Assembly: GCF_001905005.1 (NCBI RefSeq)
Contig: NZ_LWKZ01000023.1
Coordinates: 930,001 to 994,000 of the forward strand
DNA length: 64,000 nucleotides
Direction: 5' to 3'
Source of the DNA: Streptomyces sp. CB02923
GTDB taxonomy: Bacteria; Actinomycetota; Actinomycetes; Streptomycetales; Streptomycetaceae
This document shows, piece after piece, positions 26,484-35,266 of this stretch (position 1 is its first letter; every line of letters begins with the position of its first letter). A model generated the notes under the pieces. The model did not search any database. It worked only from the letters and a program-made list of their open reading frames with translations, and was not told where the DNA came from. The translations under genes were made by a program, and so were the position numbers.

Positions 26484-27395
26484 ATGACAACGCAGCAAGC
26501 AACTGACGTGCGCCCCGACCCTGTTACCGTCATCGGCCTCGGCCCCATGGGTACGGCCCTGGCCGAAGCCTTCCTGGACAAGGGGCACTCCCTCACCGTC
26601 TGGAACCGCACCCCGGAGAAGGCGGACGGCCTTGTGGCCAAGGGCGCCGTGCGGGCACGGACGGTGGCCGAGGCGGTTGCCGCGAGCCCGGTCACCCTGG
26701 TGTGCCTCAAGGACTACGAGGCCATGTACGAGGTCCTCCAGCCGGCCGCCGCGGTACTTGAGGGCCGCGCCCTGGTCAACGTGAACTCCGGTACGCCGAG
26801 CGAGGCCCGCGCGGCTGTCGGGTGGTGCGAGGAGCGAGGCATCGACTACCTCGACGGCGCCGTCATGGTGCCGCCTCCGCTGGTGGGCGGCCCTGGCGCG
26901 GTGTTCCTGTACAGCGGGTCGCGGAGCGTCTTCGACCGGCACCACCGGACGCTGACGAGCTTGGGCGACCCACGTCACCTCGGTGAGGACGCCGGCCTCG
27001 CGGTGCTCCACAACGCCGCACTGCTCGACATGATGTACACGACCATCAACGGATATCTGCACGCGACCGCCCTCGTCGCCTCGGCGGGAATTTCGGCGCG
27101 GACGTTCGCGGAGCTGGCCTTCGGCTGGTTCATGCCGACCGTCGTGGGCTACGGAAGTCTGGGCGAGCAGGCACTCAGCCTGGACACCGCTGACTACCCG
27201 GGCGCCCTGGGCACCCTGGAAATGAACCTCACCGCCTTGGAGCACATCACCCGCACCAGCGAGGAACAGCATGTCAGCTCCGAGCACCCCCGGCTGATGG
27301 AGGAGACCGCCCGACGTGCCGTCGCCGGGGGCTACGGCGGACAGAACTACTTCGCCGTCTATGAGCTGCTGAAGAAGGCGGTGCCCGATTCGTGA
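26484..27395 (+). CDS. NAD(P)-dependent dehydrogenase, imine-reductase/6PGDH-like
   Basis: 303 residues. The Rossmann motif VIGLGPMGTALAEAFLDKGH opens the protein, followed by VWNRTPEKADGL, which suggests NADPH preference. The C-terminal dimerisation helices, with LHNAALLDMMYTTINGYLHA and YGGQNYFAVYELL, resemble imine reductases and beta-hydroxyacid dehydrogenase relatives. The catalytic Lys of true hydroxyacid dehydrogenases is replaced (LLDMM), which fits the imine-reductase branch. The ATG at 26484 is chosen because the MerR-type promoter places the transcript start just before it; an ATG at 26460 lies inside the operator. Confidence 0.82.
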   Translation: MTTQQATDVRPDPVTVIGLGPMGTALAEAFLDKGHSLTVWNRTPEKADGLVAKGAVRARTVAEAVAASPVTLVCLKDYEAMYEVLQPAAAVLEGRALVNVNSGTPSEARAAVGWCEERGIDYLDGAVMVPPPLVGGPGAVFLYSGSRSVFDRHHRTLTSLGDPRHLGEDAGLAVLHNAALLDMMYTTINGYLHATALVASAGISARTFAELAFGWFMPTVVGYGSLGEQALSLDTADYPGALGTLEMNLTALEHITRTSEEQHVSSEHPRLMEETARRAVAGGYGGQNYFAVYELLKKAVPDS

Positions 27396-27558
27396 TCCGG
27401 TCTCGCGCCCGCGCTTCCCGGTCTTGCGTCTCCTACGTCCGTCTCCTGCGTCCGTCTCCATCTGTCCGTCTCCATGCGTCCCCTTCAGTGCCGGTCGTCC
27501 GGCCATTCCCGTGCAGAACTGTTGTTTTACGGTGCGCGCTGTGCCTAACTGTTTGACT

Positions 27559-30252
27559 ATGTTTCCTTCTTCGCATCGCCTGAGCCTGATGGCCAGAGGT
27601 GTCCCGCGCCGAAGACACCGCGTGGGACAACCCCGCCGCTCGTCCCCCCGACTGCTTCTCTGGGCCCTGCTGTTCGCCCTCGCCGCGTCGCTGCCCGTCA
27701 GCAGCCTCGCGCCCCCCGCACGGGCAGCGGGTCAGGGCGCCGACCCCGCGGCCACAGCACCGCGGGAGGCCGGGCACGGCCTCAAGGGCGAGTACTTCCG
27801 GATGTCCAAGCCCGGTGCCCGCGACTTCGCCGAGCTCGGCGGGACGACGCTGGAACCGGCCGTCGACTTCCCCGACCTCAGCTCCGTCTTCCGGTTCACC
27901 ACAGGGCGCACCGAGCACACCACGGCGCGGTGGAGCGGCAAGATCGAGGCGCCCAGGAGCGGAAAGTTCACCTTCTTCGCCAAGGGCGACAACGGCTTCC
28001 GGTTCTTCATCGACGGTAAGCCGGTCATCGACCACTGGCTGCCCGACTGGGACGTCGAGGTCAAGAGCGAACCCGTCGAACTCACCGCCGGCCGGCAGTA
28101 CGACTTCCGGTTCGAGATGTTCCAGGACAGCGGCGGCTCCAACATGGCGCTGAGCTGGCAGAGTCCGGACGTCAAGCGGCAGCCGGTCCCGGAGTCGGCC
28201 TTCACCCCGCCGGACGGCTTCGAACCGTACCCGGTGGACCTCTCCGTCGGCGCCGACGGGCGTCGGCTGCGGGCGACGTTCGAGGACGAGGTCGGTGTGA
28301 CCGAGGCGCTCAAGAGCCACCTGATGCTGGAGGTCGACACCACGGACATGCCCGTGGCGTCGGTCGCCAGGGATGAGGGCGACCCGCGCTCCGTGGTCCT
28401 CACACTGGCCGGGCCCGTCCAGAAGGGCCAGCGGGTGCGCTTCGCCTACGACGGCAAGGGCGGGCTGACCAGCGGAGACAAGAGCGTACCCATGGTCATC
28501 CGCTCCGCCGGGAACCTCTCCACCCACCGGCTGACCACCGAGTGGGGCGACAAGGTCGACCCGGACAACCCGCTGCCCGAGTACCCCCGGCCGCAGGAGA
28601 AGCGGGCGAAGTGGAAGAACCTCAACGGCCGTTGGGAGTTCGCCGGCGCCGGTAAGGACGAGCAGCCCCCGTTCGGCAAGCGGCTGGCCGAAAAGATCAC
28701 GGTGCCGTTCCCCGTCGAGTCGCAGCTCTCCGGGATCGAGCGGCACGAGGACCACATGTTCTACCGCAGGCTGATCACCGTCCCCAAGAGCTGGCACGTC
28801 GGCCACGCGCAGCGCCTCAAGCTGAACTTCGGCGCCGTCGACTACGAGGCGCGGGTGTGGGTCAACGGCACACAGGTGGCCCGGCACACCGGCGGCTACA
28901 CCGGTTTCAGCGCCGACATCACCGACGCGCTGAAGAAGCACGGCCAGCAGGAGATCATCGTCGGCGTCACCGACACCGGCGGCGCCGATCAGCCGAAGGG
29001 CAAGCAGACGCCGCGCCCCGGGGGCATCTTCTATACCCAGTCCTCCGGTATCTGGCAGACCGTGTGGATGGAGCCCGTCGCCAGGACGGCCGTCGACAGG
29101 ATCGTCAGCACCCCCGACATCGGCAGCGGCACCCTCAAGGTGACGGCGGAATCCCGCAACGCCTCCTCGCGGGCGAAGGTCACGGCCGTGGCGCGGAACA
29201 AGGAAGGCAAGGAGGTCGGCAGGGTCACCGGAGCGGCCAACACGAACCTGAACCTGAAGGTGCGGAACCAGCACCTGTGGTCGCCCGACGACCCCTACCT
29301 CTACGACCTCGAAGTCACCCTGCGCGACGGCGGGCCGAAGGACGTCGTCAAGAGCTACTTCGGGATGCGCTCCATCGGCGTACAGAAGGTCGGCGGCCAT
29401 CCCAAGCTCGTGCTGAACGGCAAGCCCTTCTTCTCCCTCGCCATGCTGGACCAGGGCTTCTGGCCGGACGGCCTCCACACCCAGCCCAGCGACGAGGCGC
29501 TCCGCTTCGACCTGGAGGGGCAGAAGCAGCTCGGCTTCAACGCGGTGCGCAAGCACATCAAGGTCGAGTCGCCCCGCTGGTACTACCACGCGGACCGGCT
29601 CGGACTGCTGGTGTGGCAGGACTTCGTCTCCGGCGACATCACCGGCGAGCGCGGGCAGCGGGCGTTCACCGACCAGGGCCGGGAGATGATGAAGCAGACG
29701 CACAACTCTCCGGCCGTCGGCGGCTACATCGTCTTCAACGAGGGCTGGGGCGAGTGGGACCGCGAGGCCACCGGCCGCCTCGCCGAGGCCGTCAAGGCCG
29801 AGGACCCCTCACGCGTCGTCAACGCGCACAGCGGCGTCAACTGCTGCAACTCCAAGGGCGACTCGGGCAAGGGTGACGTCATCGATCACCACGACTACAG
29901 CAACGTCGACCCGCCCGCACCCGACGACCGCCGGGCCGCCATGGACGGCGAACACGGCGGCTTCACCCTGCGCACTCCCGGCCACATGTGGCCCGGTACC
30001 CCCACCGTGATCTACAGCGGGGTGGCCGACACGGAGGAGCTGACCCGGAAGTACGTCGACAACACCCGGAAGTTCTACCTGCGCCAGGCGCGCGAGCAGC
30101 TGTCCGGTTCGATCTACACGCAGGTCTCCGACCTGGAGAACGAACTCAACGGCTTCTGGACGTACGACCGGCGCAAGCTCAAGGTCGACCCGGCCCGCGT
30201 CCGCGCCGTCAACCGCGAGGTCATCGCCGCCGGAGCGGCGGCGGGAGACTGA
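27559..30252 (+). CDS. Secreted PA14-GH2 glycoside hydrolase
   Basis: 897 residues from the ATG at 27559; the ATG at 27589 is equally possible. A signal region (RLLLWALLFALAASLPVSSL ending ARA-AGQ) leads to a PA14 domain (LKGEYFRMSKPG, DNGFRFFIDGKPVIDHWL), about residues 60-210. The GH2 sugar-binding jelly roll, Ig-like domain and TIM barrel follow. The acid/base is Glu728 in FNEGWGEWD, and the likely nucleophile is Glu798 in GEHGGF. PA14 usually binds glycans. Substrates in GH2 range from beta-galactosides to mannosides and glucuronides and cannot be fixed here. The gene ends four bases before a strong hairpin. Confidence 0.88.
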   Translation: MFPSSHRLSLMARGVPRRRHRVGQPRRSSPRLLLWALLFALAASLPVSSLAPPARAAGQGADPAATAPREAGHGLKGEYFRMSKPGARDFAELGGTTLEPAVDFPDLSSVFRFTTGRTEHTTARWSGKIEAPRSGKFTFFAKGDNGFRFFIDGKPVIDHWLPDWDVEVKSEPVELTAGRQYDFRFEMFQDSGGSNMALSWQSPDVKRQPVPESAFTPPDGFEPYPVDLSVGADGRRLRATFEDEVGVTEALKSHLMLEVDTTDMPVASVARDEGDPRSVVLTLAGPVQKGQRVRFAYDGKGGLTSGDKSVPMVIRSAGNLSTHRLTTEWGDKVDPDNPLPEYPRPQEKRAKWKNLNGRWEFAGAGKDEQPPFGKRLAEKITVPFPVESQLSGIERHEDHMFYRRLITVPKSWHVGHAQRLKLNFGAVDYEARVWVNGTQVARHTGGYTGFSADITDALKKHGQQEIIVGVTDTGGADQPKGKQTPRPGGIFYTQSSGIWQTVWMEPVARTAVDRIVSTPDIGSGTLKVTAESRNASSRAKVTAVARNKEGKEVGRVTGAANTNLNLKVRNQHLWSPDDPYLYDLEVTLRDGGPKDVVKSYFGMRSIGVQKVGGHPKLVLNGKPFFSLAMLDQGFWPDGLHTQPSDEALRFDLEGQKQLGFNAVRKHIKVESPRWYYHADRLGLLVWQDFVSGDITGERGQRAFTDQGREMMKQTHNSPAVGGYIVFNEGWGEWDREATGRLAEAVKAEDPSRVVNAHSGVNCCNSKGDSGKGDVIDHHDYSNVDPPAPDDRRAAMDGEHGGFTLRTPGHMWPGTPTVIYSGVADTEELTRKYVDNTRKFYLRQAREQLSGSIYTQVSDLENELNGFWTYDRRKLKVDPARVRAVNREVIAAGAAAGD

Positions 30253-30256
30253 CCGG

Positions 30257-30298
30257 CCCGCGCGTCCCGGGCCTCTCGGCCGGCTCGGGACGCGCGGG
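30257..30298 (+). terminator. 13-bp hairpin after the GH2 gene
   Basis: CCCGCGCGTCCCG (30257-30269) pairs perfectly with CGGGACGCGCGGG (30286-30298) and begins four bases after the stop. There is no T-run, as is common for Streptomyces terminators. It may also end the convergent lactonase transcript. Confidence 0.7.
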
Positions 30299-30443
30299 AA
30301 CCTCCGATGCGCCGGGCCGCGCCGCATCGCGGACCACGGGCAGGCCCAACTCGCGGCGGATGGGCATACGCGCCCGGCTTGCCGATATGCGGGGCACCGC
30401 GTCACAGGGGCAGCGTCATCGAGGCAGCATCAGAGGAGCAGCC

Positions 30444-31658
30444 TCATAGAGGCAGGGCGCAGCCGAGCGAGGACGTGGTGAAAGGCGGCCCGGACGGGGA
30501 GAGGGCGCCGGTGTCCCGGTTCACGCTGAAGACGCCGACCGTCCTGCCGTACTGGTTGGCCGCGAACAGCAGCGTGCCCGACGGCGCGAGGCTGATGTGC
30601 CGGGGCCAGGAGCCGCCGCTGGACACCGTGTCCATCAGGCGCAGGCCGGACCCGTCGGCGGTGACGGCGAACCGGGCGATGCTCTCGTGTCCCCGGTTGG
30701 AGAGGTAGAGGAACCGGCCGTCGGACGAAATCGCCACCTCTGCCGGGTAGTTGCGGACGGCAGCCCCGGATCCGCCGGGGACGGTGGGCCGGCTCTCGCC
30801 GCGGGTGAGCACGCCGGTCGCCGGATCATGGCCGTAGACGGTGATCGTGCTGTTCAGTTCGTTGGCGACGTAAGCGTAGGGGGCCGTCGGGTGGAAGACC
30901 ATGTGGCGGGGGCCGGCGCCCGCCACCGAACGGGCTTCGGAAACCGGCCGCAGCGTGCCGCTCGCGGTGTCGAGCCGGTACGTGTACACCTTGTCGGTGC
31001 CCAGATCGACGGCGAAGACGTGGCGGCCCCGGGGGTCGGTGATGATCTGGTGCGCGTGCGGACCCTCCTGGCGTCCGGGGTCGGGCCCGGAGCCGGTGTG
31101 CTGGACGAGCGCGGTACGGGCGCCCACGCTGCCGTCGGCGTTGACCCGGTGCGCCGCGACGCTGCCCGCGCCGTAGTTGGCGCTGAGCAGATGGCGGCCG
31201 GCCGGGTGCACCGACAGGTGGGTGACGTTGGCGCCGCCCGTGGACTGCGCCGGGCCCAGGGGGCTGAGCGCGCCGTCCTTGCCGATGGCGAAGGCCCGCA
31301 CCGCGCCCTGCTGTCCGCCGTTGTCGAGGGAGTAGAGCACCTTGCCGTCGGGGGAGACCGCGAGGAAGGACGGGTCGGTCACTCCCGGGAAACCGCCGCG
31401 CCGGGTCAGTGCGCCGGTCGTGGTGTCGTACGTGCAGGAGATGATGCCGTTGCCGTACGTACCCAGGAACGCCGGACGCAGATCCGCGCGCTCCGGCCGG
31501 GAGGGCGACGGCCGGTCCTGCGCGGCGGAAGCGGGCACCCCGGACGCGGCGCCGAGCACACCGGCGCCCAGCGCCCCGATGAGCGAGCGGCGGCCGAGGC
31601 CGGAGGCCGCGGTGGCTCGGTCTGTGTGCTCCACGGGCTGAGGTGGCTGTGGGGGCAT
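30444..31658 (-). CDS. Tat-exported lactonase-type seven-bladed propeller protein
   Basis: 404 residues from the ATG at 31658, with GGAAAGG upstream. A twin-arginine signal (GRRSLIGALGAGVLGAASG, then ASA) opens it. Repeats of the YVA/SxDGRxLY type (VSPDGKVLYSLDN, VHPAGRHLLSANYG, FHPTAPYAYVANEL, ISSDGRFLYLSNRG) build the propeller. The NYGAGSV and GPDPGRQEGPHAHQ blocks are typical of the 6-phosphogluconolactonase (Pgl) family. Because it is exported, the physiological substrate is unlikely to be cytosolic 6-phosphogluconolactone. A DasR-like site lies about 70 bases upstream, suggesting control by the chitin/GlcNAc regulator. Confidence 0.85.
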   Translation of the reverse strand: MPPQPPQPVEHTDRATAASGLGRRSLIGALGAGVLGAASGVPASAAQDRPSPSRPERADLRPAFLGTYGNGIISCTYDTTTGALTRRGGFPGVTDPSFLAVSPDGKVLYSLDNGGQQGAVRAFAIGKDGALSPLGPAQSTGGANVTHLSVHPAGRHLLSANYGAGSVAAHRVNADGSVGARTALVQHTGSGPDPGRQEGPHAHQIITDPRGRHVFAVDLGTDKVYTYRLDTASGTLRPVSEARSVAGAGPRHMVFHPTAPYAYVANELNSTITVYGHDPATGVLTRGESRPTVPGGSGAAVRNYPAEVAISSDGRFLYLSNRGHESIARFAVTADGSGLRLMDTVSSGGSWPRHISLAPSGTLLFAANQYGRTVGVFSVNRDTGALSPSGPPFTTSSLGCALPL

Positions 31659-31727
31659 GACGGGCACCTTTCCACACCGAGGGAATTGGCGTGCGCTCGT
31701 CAACAGCATGGCGACCCGACGGCCTCT

Positions 31728-31741
31728 AGGTCCAGACCAAT
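31728..31741. promoter_or_regulatory. DasR-like operator upstream of the lactonase gene
   Basis: AGGTCCAGACCAAT, read on the other strand ATTGGTCTGGACCT, fits the TGGTCTAGACCA-type dre consensus and the classical 12-bp repeat of Streptomyces chitinase promoters. It lies 70-83 bases upstream of the start codon at 31658. Confidence 0.6.
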
Positions 31742-31752
31742 GCCGTCATGGC

Positions 31753-31789
31753 TGTGGCGACGCGCCCTGCCCGCCACCGGGTGCGGTGG
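31753..31789. repeat. 37-bp dispersed repeat, copy 1
   Basis: The 37 bases beginning TGTGGCGACGCGCCCTGCCC recur at 44258-44294 with one difference (GGGTGC here, GGGCGC there). In copy 2 the sequence forms a long perfect hairpin after the chitinase; here the right arm has changed and the stem is imperfect. Both copies are also preceded by a TAGGTCC heptamer. Confidence 0.7.
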
Positions 31790-32034
31790 GCGCCTGGACG
31801 AGGGTGCGGTGGGATGGGAGTCGTGCTTCGGATCGGTGAGCGCCCTCTTCCCGTGCACGCACTGGTGCTGGAACTGCACCCGGGTGGCGGGCATCGCCGC
31901 GTACCGCTCGCAGGACTCCTCGCGCTGCTCCGGGTCGGGGTCGGAGGCCGGCCAGGCCGGGGCCACGTAGATTTTCTGCAGCCCGAACATCTCACGGGGC
32001 CGCATCCCCTGGAAGGCCGCGTCCCAGAGGTAAG

Positions 32035-32421
32035 TCAGCCGGTGAAGCCCCACACCGTGTACGCGTTCACAGCCAGCTGGTACACCGGGCCCATGGCCAG
32101 CGGGCGCTTCCTCTTGCGGACCTTCTTCACGTACCGGCCGCGCCGCGGGGCGGGCACCGGGACAGGAGATTCCGTCCGCACCTTGTATCGCTGCACCGCG
32201 TCGGTCATCAGCATCCCGAAGAGCATCAAGATGTCGCCGCGGATCTTGGCCACGCGCGTGCCGTGGCGCACCTCGTACCCGCGGTCGAGACCGTAGTCGT
32301 AGGCAATCTCCTCGTCATCGAAGCCGCTCTCGCTCTCGTACTTCTTCCTGCCGTTCTCCAAGTACTCGCCGGACCACCATTTGACCCGGCACGTGGTCCC
32401 GCGCCATTCGACGTACGGCAT
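32035..32421 (-). pseudogene. Phage-type integrase N-terminal fragment
   Basis: 128 residues. The first 60 (YVEWRGTTCRVKWWSGEYLE, then GRKKYESESGF and DYGLDRGYEVRHGT) are the AP2-like arm-binding N-terminus of actinophage/AICE tyrosine integrases. Instead of a core-binding and catalytic domain the frame continues into an unrelated basic stretch (GRYVKKVRKRKRPL) and stops. It is a truncated integrase, or possibly a fusion reused for another purpose. Any matching attachment site is not evident. Confidence 0.55.
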
Positions 32422-32558
32422 GCCGACCCCAATTAGGTGGGTGGTGGTCTGGCCCCGGAGCGACTGATGATCCTACTGAGCGTGTTCTTTCCCTTCGTTT
32501 ACAGTCGGCGAGAGCGTTGCCATTGAGCGCTGTTCTTTCCTGATTTGCGAGGTGCTTG

Positions 32559-33062
32559 ATGGGTAGGTTGCTGGATTCCTGCGATACGACCGTGTCGGCG
32601 AGCTATCGGCTGTTCGGGCTGGTTGACACGACCATGGGGGCGGAAACGTTCGATGATGATGCGGACAGATCGAAGTGGCTGCTCCCGGGGCCGGGCTTGG
32701 TGTACCTGCAGGTGCCCTCCGAGGTCGGCACGACGGTGATACGGCTGGAGTCGTGGACCACTGCGCCGGCGTTGCCGTCGGGCCGGTGGGCGGGGCGTGA
32801 GGAGGCCGAGGTGGACCTTCCCGAGGGCGAGCTTGGCCTGCAGACCGTCGACGGCGGGCTGAGGGAGATTCCGCTGGTGTTGCCGTCGCCGGGCACGTAC
32901 CGGATGCGGTGGCAGTGGGTGTTCGACCCGGACGCGGGTCCTTTCACTTCTCCGCTGCGAGGTTGTTCCGACGTGCTGGGCACGCCCACCGGCCATGAGG
33001 CCGCGCTGGGCGGGGAGGATCAGTTTTGCCTGGTACAGATCTGGCGGACCGCCGCTGCCTGA
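32559..33062 (+). CDS. Hypothetical protein, beta-rich
   Basis: 167 residues from the ATG at 32559. Strong coding character, no recognised domain. The sequence alternates hydrophobic and charged residues (LVYLQVPSEVGTTVIRLESW, YRMRWQWVFDPDAG), suggesting a compact beta fold, and has two Cys. It has no signal peptide or TM segment. It lies alone between the integrase fragment and the AraC/ArsR scar and may be cargo of a former mobile element. An AT-richer promoter-like region (32485-32515) precedes it. Confidence 0.6.
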   Translation: MGRLLDSCDTTVSASYRLFGLVDTTMGAETFDDDADRSKWLLPGPGLVYLQVPSEVGTTVIRLESWTTAPALPSGRWAGREEAEVDLPEGELGLQTVDGGLREIPLVLPSPGTYRMRWQWVFDPDAGPFTSPLRGCSDVLGTPTGHEAALGGEDQFCLVQIWRTAAA

Positions 33063-33125
33063 ACCGCGTTGACGGGGTCGCAGGGCCGCCCCGAATGGGG
33101 ACGGCCCTGCTTGTAATTCACCAGG

Positions 33126-33350
33126 GTGTCACTGCCGGGATGTCCGGTCGAGGCTGTCGCCGTCCGCGTCGGGCTCACCTCGGCAGTCAATCTGCGCCGC
33201 CGTTTCCGGACGGTCTCCCGCCACCTCGCCGTGCTGCGCCGCGCGGGCCTGCTCACGGCCCGGCGGCAGGGACGTTACATCCGGTACACCCTCAATCTGC
33301 CCGATCTGGCAGAGCTGGGCACCGACCTGCTGGCAGTCGTACTGCGCTGA
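33126..33350 (+). pseudogene. AraC C-terminal fragment joined to ArsR C-terminal fragment
   Basis: One 74-residue open frame contains two unrelated DNA-binding pieces. VEAVAVRVGLTSAVNLRRRF is the second helix-turn-helix of GlxA-type AraC regulators. TVSRHLAVLRRAGLLTARRQ with GRYIRYTL is the recognition helix and wing of ArsR/SmtB. The join is at about 33205. Neither half has its own dimer or sensor domain, so this is a rearrangement scar. Its 3' end overlaps the truncated GNAT gene on the other strand. Confidence 0.65.
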
Positions 33351-33648
33351 GCAGCTCCCGTATGGCGAACAGACAGTCCAACTGGACGTGATCGGCTGCC
33401 TGCCAGGTGGAGAACTTCCCGGAGCAGGTGGCATAACCGATCAGTTCGCCTTCGTGGTCGGCCACGAGGCACCACGCTCTGGGTTGTGCCGAGAACAGCA
33501 CGGGCTCCAGGCGGGCGGTGAGATCGGTGGGCACGGGGCCGGCGCTCTCGAAGGCGGCGTGGGCGGCACACAGGTCGGCTGTCGTCGGCAGGTCGGCCGC
33601 GGTGGCTGGACGGATCACACCGTCCGGCCGTGCAGTGTCCTTCAGCAC
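33292..33648 (-). pseudogene. GNAT acetyltransferase truncated at its 3' end
   Basis: A GTG at 33648, overlapping the rhodanese stop, begins VIRPATAADLPTTADLCAAH, and continues to CLVADHEGELIGYATCSGKF then STWQAADHVQLDCLF. These are beta strands 1-4 of a GNAT fold. The acetyl-CoA pyrophosphate loop (normally RxxGxG immediately after) is missing because homology ends near 33370, where the ArsR fragment begins on the other strand. The protein would lack cofactor binding. Confidence 0.65.
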
Positions 33649-34127
33649 GCGCACAAGACGCCCGAGCGCGGGGCGGTCAGGTCGTCGACGGGGCGCTGCT
33701 CGACGCCGGTGGCGGAGTCGTAGGCGAAGCCCTCGCGTACCCAGTACTCGAAGCCGCCCAGCAGTTCTTTGACCTGGTAGCCGAGGTCGGCGAAGGCCAG
33801 CGCCGCGCGGGTCGCACCGTTGCAGCCGGGGCCCCAGCAGTAGGTGACCACGGTCTGCGCCGGGTCGATCAGCTGCGGTGCCAGCTCGGCGATCCGTGCG
33901 GTGGGGATGTGGAGGGCGCCGGGAATGCGGCCCTGGTCCCAGCCGGCGTCGCTGCGAGTGTCGACCACCACGACGCCGGGTGCGCCGGTTGCCAGGTCGG
34001 CGTGGACGTCGGAGACATCCGCCTCGAAGGCGAGCCGGGCGGCGTAGTGGGCGGCGGCCTCGGCCGGGGTGGCGGCGGGCACGCTCAGGACGGCGCTGGT
34101 GATCTCGGCGGAAGCGGTGGCGGACAT
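33642..34127 (-). CDS. Rhodanese-like sulfurtransferase
   Basis: 161 residues from the ATG at 34127. A single rhodanese domain: VVVVDTRSDAGWDQGRIPGA, then the active loop TYCWGPGCNGA with Cys97 as the persulfide-forming residue and a second Cys102, and AFADLGYQVKELLGGFEYW. These enzymes transfer sulfane sulfur to cyanide or thiols. It lies downstream of a GlxA-type regulator in the same orientation (158 bases), and the pair is often found together, so the regulator probably controls it. The C-terminus is short and Cys-containing (GVLCAC). Confidence 0.88.
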   Translation of the reverse strand: MSATASAEITSAVLSVPAATPAEAAAHYAARLAFEADVSDVHADLATGAPGVVVVDTRSDAGWDQGRIPGALHIPTARIAELAPQLIDPAQTVVTYCWGPGCNGATRAALAFADLGYQVKELLGGFEYWVREGFAYDSATGVEQRPVDDLTAPRSGVLCAC

Positions 34128-34285
34128 CGGGAGTACCTCGTGTTCTTGCTGGTGGGGACGCGGTCCCTGTGGGCCGTGCCGGGTTTCCCGGTCGGCGATG
34201 GCTCCATCCTCCGATCCCTGGGCCCGCCCCACGAGTGGCGTAAACGCCTGAGGCCGTCAAGATGCCGCCAGCCGTCGGAATGCCC

Positions 34286-35266
34286 CTACGGGCGCGCGGG
34301 GACGCTGATGAACGTCTTGCGGTAGGCCGTCGGTGTCGTGCGCATCCGGCGGGTGAAGTGGTGCCGGTACGTCGCGGTGCTGTCGAAGCCGACCGCGGCG
34401 GCGACCTCGTCCACGGTCCCCTCGCCGGATTCGAGCAGCGGCAGACTGGCGGCCACCCGCTGGGCGATGACCCAGCGCATGGGGCTCACGCCGTTTCGGC
34501 GGGTGAAGTGCCTCAAGTACGAGCGTTGCGACATGCGCGCGGCCCGGGCCAGGGCGGGCACGGACAGTGGTGTGCGCAGATGCCGCAGCGCCCAGTTCAT
34601 GCTCTGCGTGACGCCGTCGTCCTCGGGGCTGACCTCTCCCACCGCCGCCTCGATGAACTGGACCTGCCCGCCCTCGCGGTGCGGCGGCACCACGAAGCGG
34701 CGCGCCACCGCGTTGGCGACGACCGCACCGTGATCGGCCCGGACCAGGTAGAGGCACAGGTCGATACCGGCCGCGCTGCCCGCGCTGGTGAGGACATCGC
34801 CGTTGTCGACGTACAGCACGTCGGGGTCCACCTCGACGCCGGGATGCCGTTCGGCGAGCGCGCGGGCGTAGCGCCAGTGGGTGGTGGCGCGCCGGCCTTC
34901 CAGCAGGCCGGCCGCCGCCAGCGCGAACGCCCCCGAGCAGATCGACACCAGTCGCGCCCCCTGCGCGTGGGCCTGCAGCAGCGCTTCCACCAGGGCGGGC
35001 GAGACCTCCGCCCCGGCCTTGGCCACCCCCGGCACGATGACCGTGTCCGCTGCGGCCAGCGCGTCGAGCCCGTACTCGGCGCGCACCGTGAAACCGCCGA
35101 CCGCCCGCAGGTCCCGGCCGGGTTCCTCGGCGCACACCCGCAGTTCGTACCAGGGCAGGTCGCCCAGCTCGGGCCGGGTCAGGCCGAAGACCTCCACCAC
35201 CACGCCCAGCTCGAAGGGTGCCATGGCATCGAAGGCCAGCACAGCCACCACATGCGTCTTCTTCAT
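34286..35266 (-). CDS. GlxA-type AraC regulator with DJ-1/PfpI domain
   Basis: 326 residues. The N-terminal DJ-1/PfpI-like domain (VAVLAFDAMAPFELGVVVEV, LVSICSGAFALAAAGLLEGR) lacks protease function in this family and serves as a sensor. The C-terminal AraC double helix-turn-helix spans about residues 215-320 (LARAARMSQRSYLRHFTRRN, VDEVAAAVGFDSTATYRHHF). A perfect 13-bp inverted repeat covers the start codon and leader (35265-35300), strongly suggesting autoregulation. Likely targets are itself and the rhodanese gene downstream. Confidence 0.9.
   Translation of the reverse strand: MKKTHVVAVLAFDAMAPFELGVVVEVFGLTRPELGDLPWYELRVCAEEPGRDLRAVGGFTVRAEYGLDALAAADTVIVPGVAKAGAEVSPALVEALLQAHAQGARLVSICSGAFALAAAGLLEGRRATTHWRYARALAERHPGVEVDPDVLYVDNGDVLTSAGSAAGIDLCLYLVRADHGAVVANAVARRFVVPPHREGGQVQFIEAAVGEVSPEDDGVTQSMNWALRHLRTPLSVPALARAARMSQRSYLRHFTRRNGVSPMRWVIAQRVAASLPLLESGEGTVDEVAAAVGFDSTATYRHHFTRRMRTTPTAYRKTFISVPARP

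Larger units (their letters stand above)
31700..32053 (-). pseudogene. Unrecognised frame with protein-like N-terminus
   Basis: A GTG at 32053 opens a frame overlapping the integrase fragment by 19 bases. The first 65 residues (LTYLWDAAFQGMRPREMFGL, YVAPAWPASDPDP) look coding. Beyond about 31830 the frame runs through the dispersed hairpin repeat and the DasR-like site and becomes Arg/His/Pro-rich, so the real gene has probably lost its 3' end. I recognise no family. Confidence 0.3.

Noticed and set aside
27433..29703. 756-codon minus-strand frame
   Set aside because: Antisense shadow of the GH2 gene; no homology or ribosome site.
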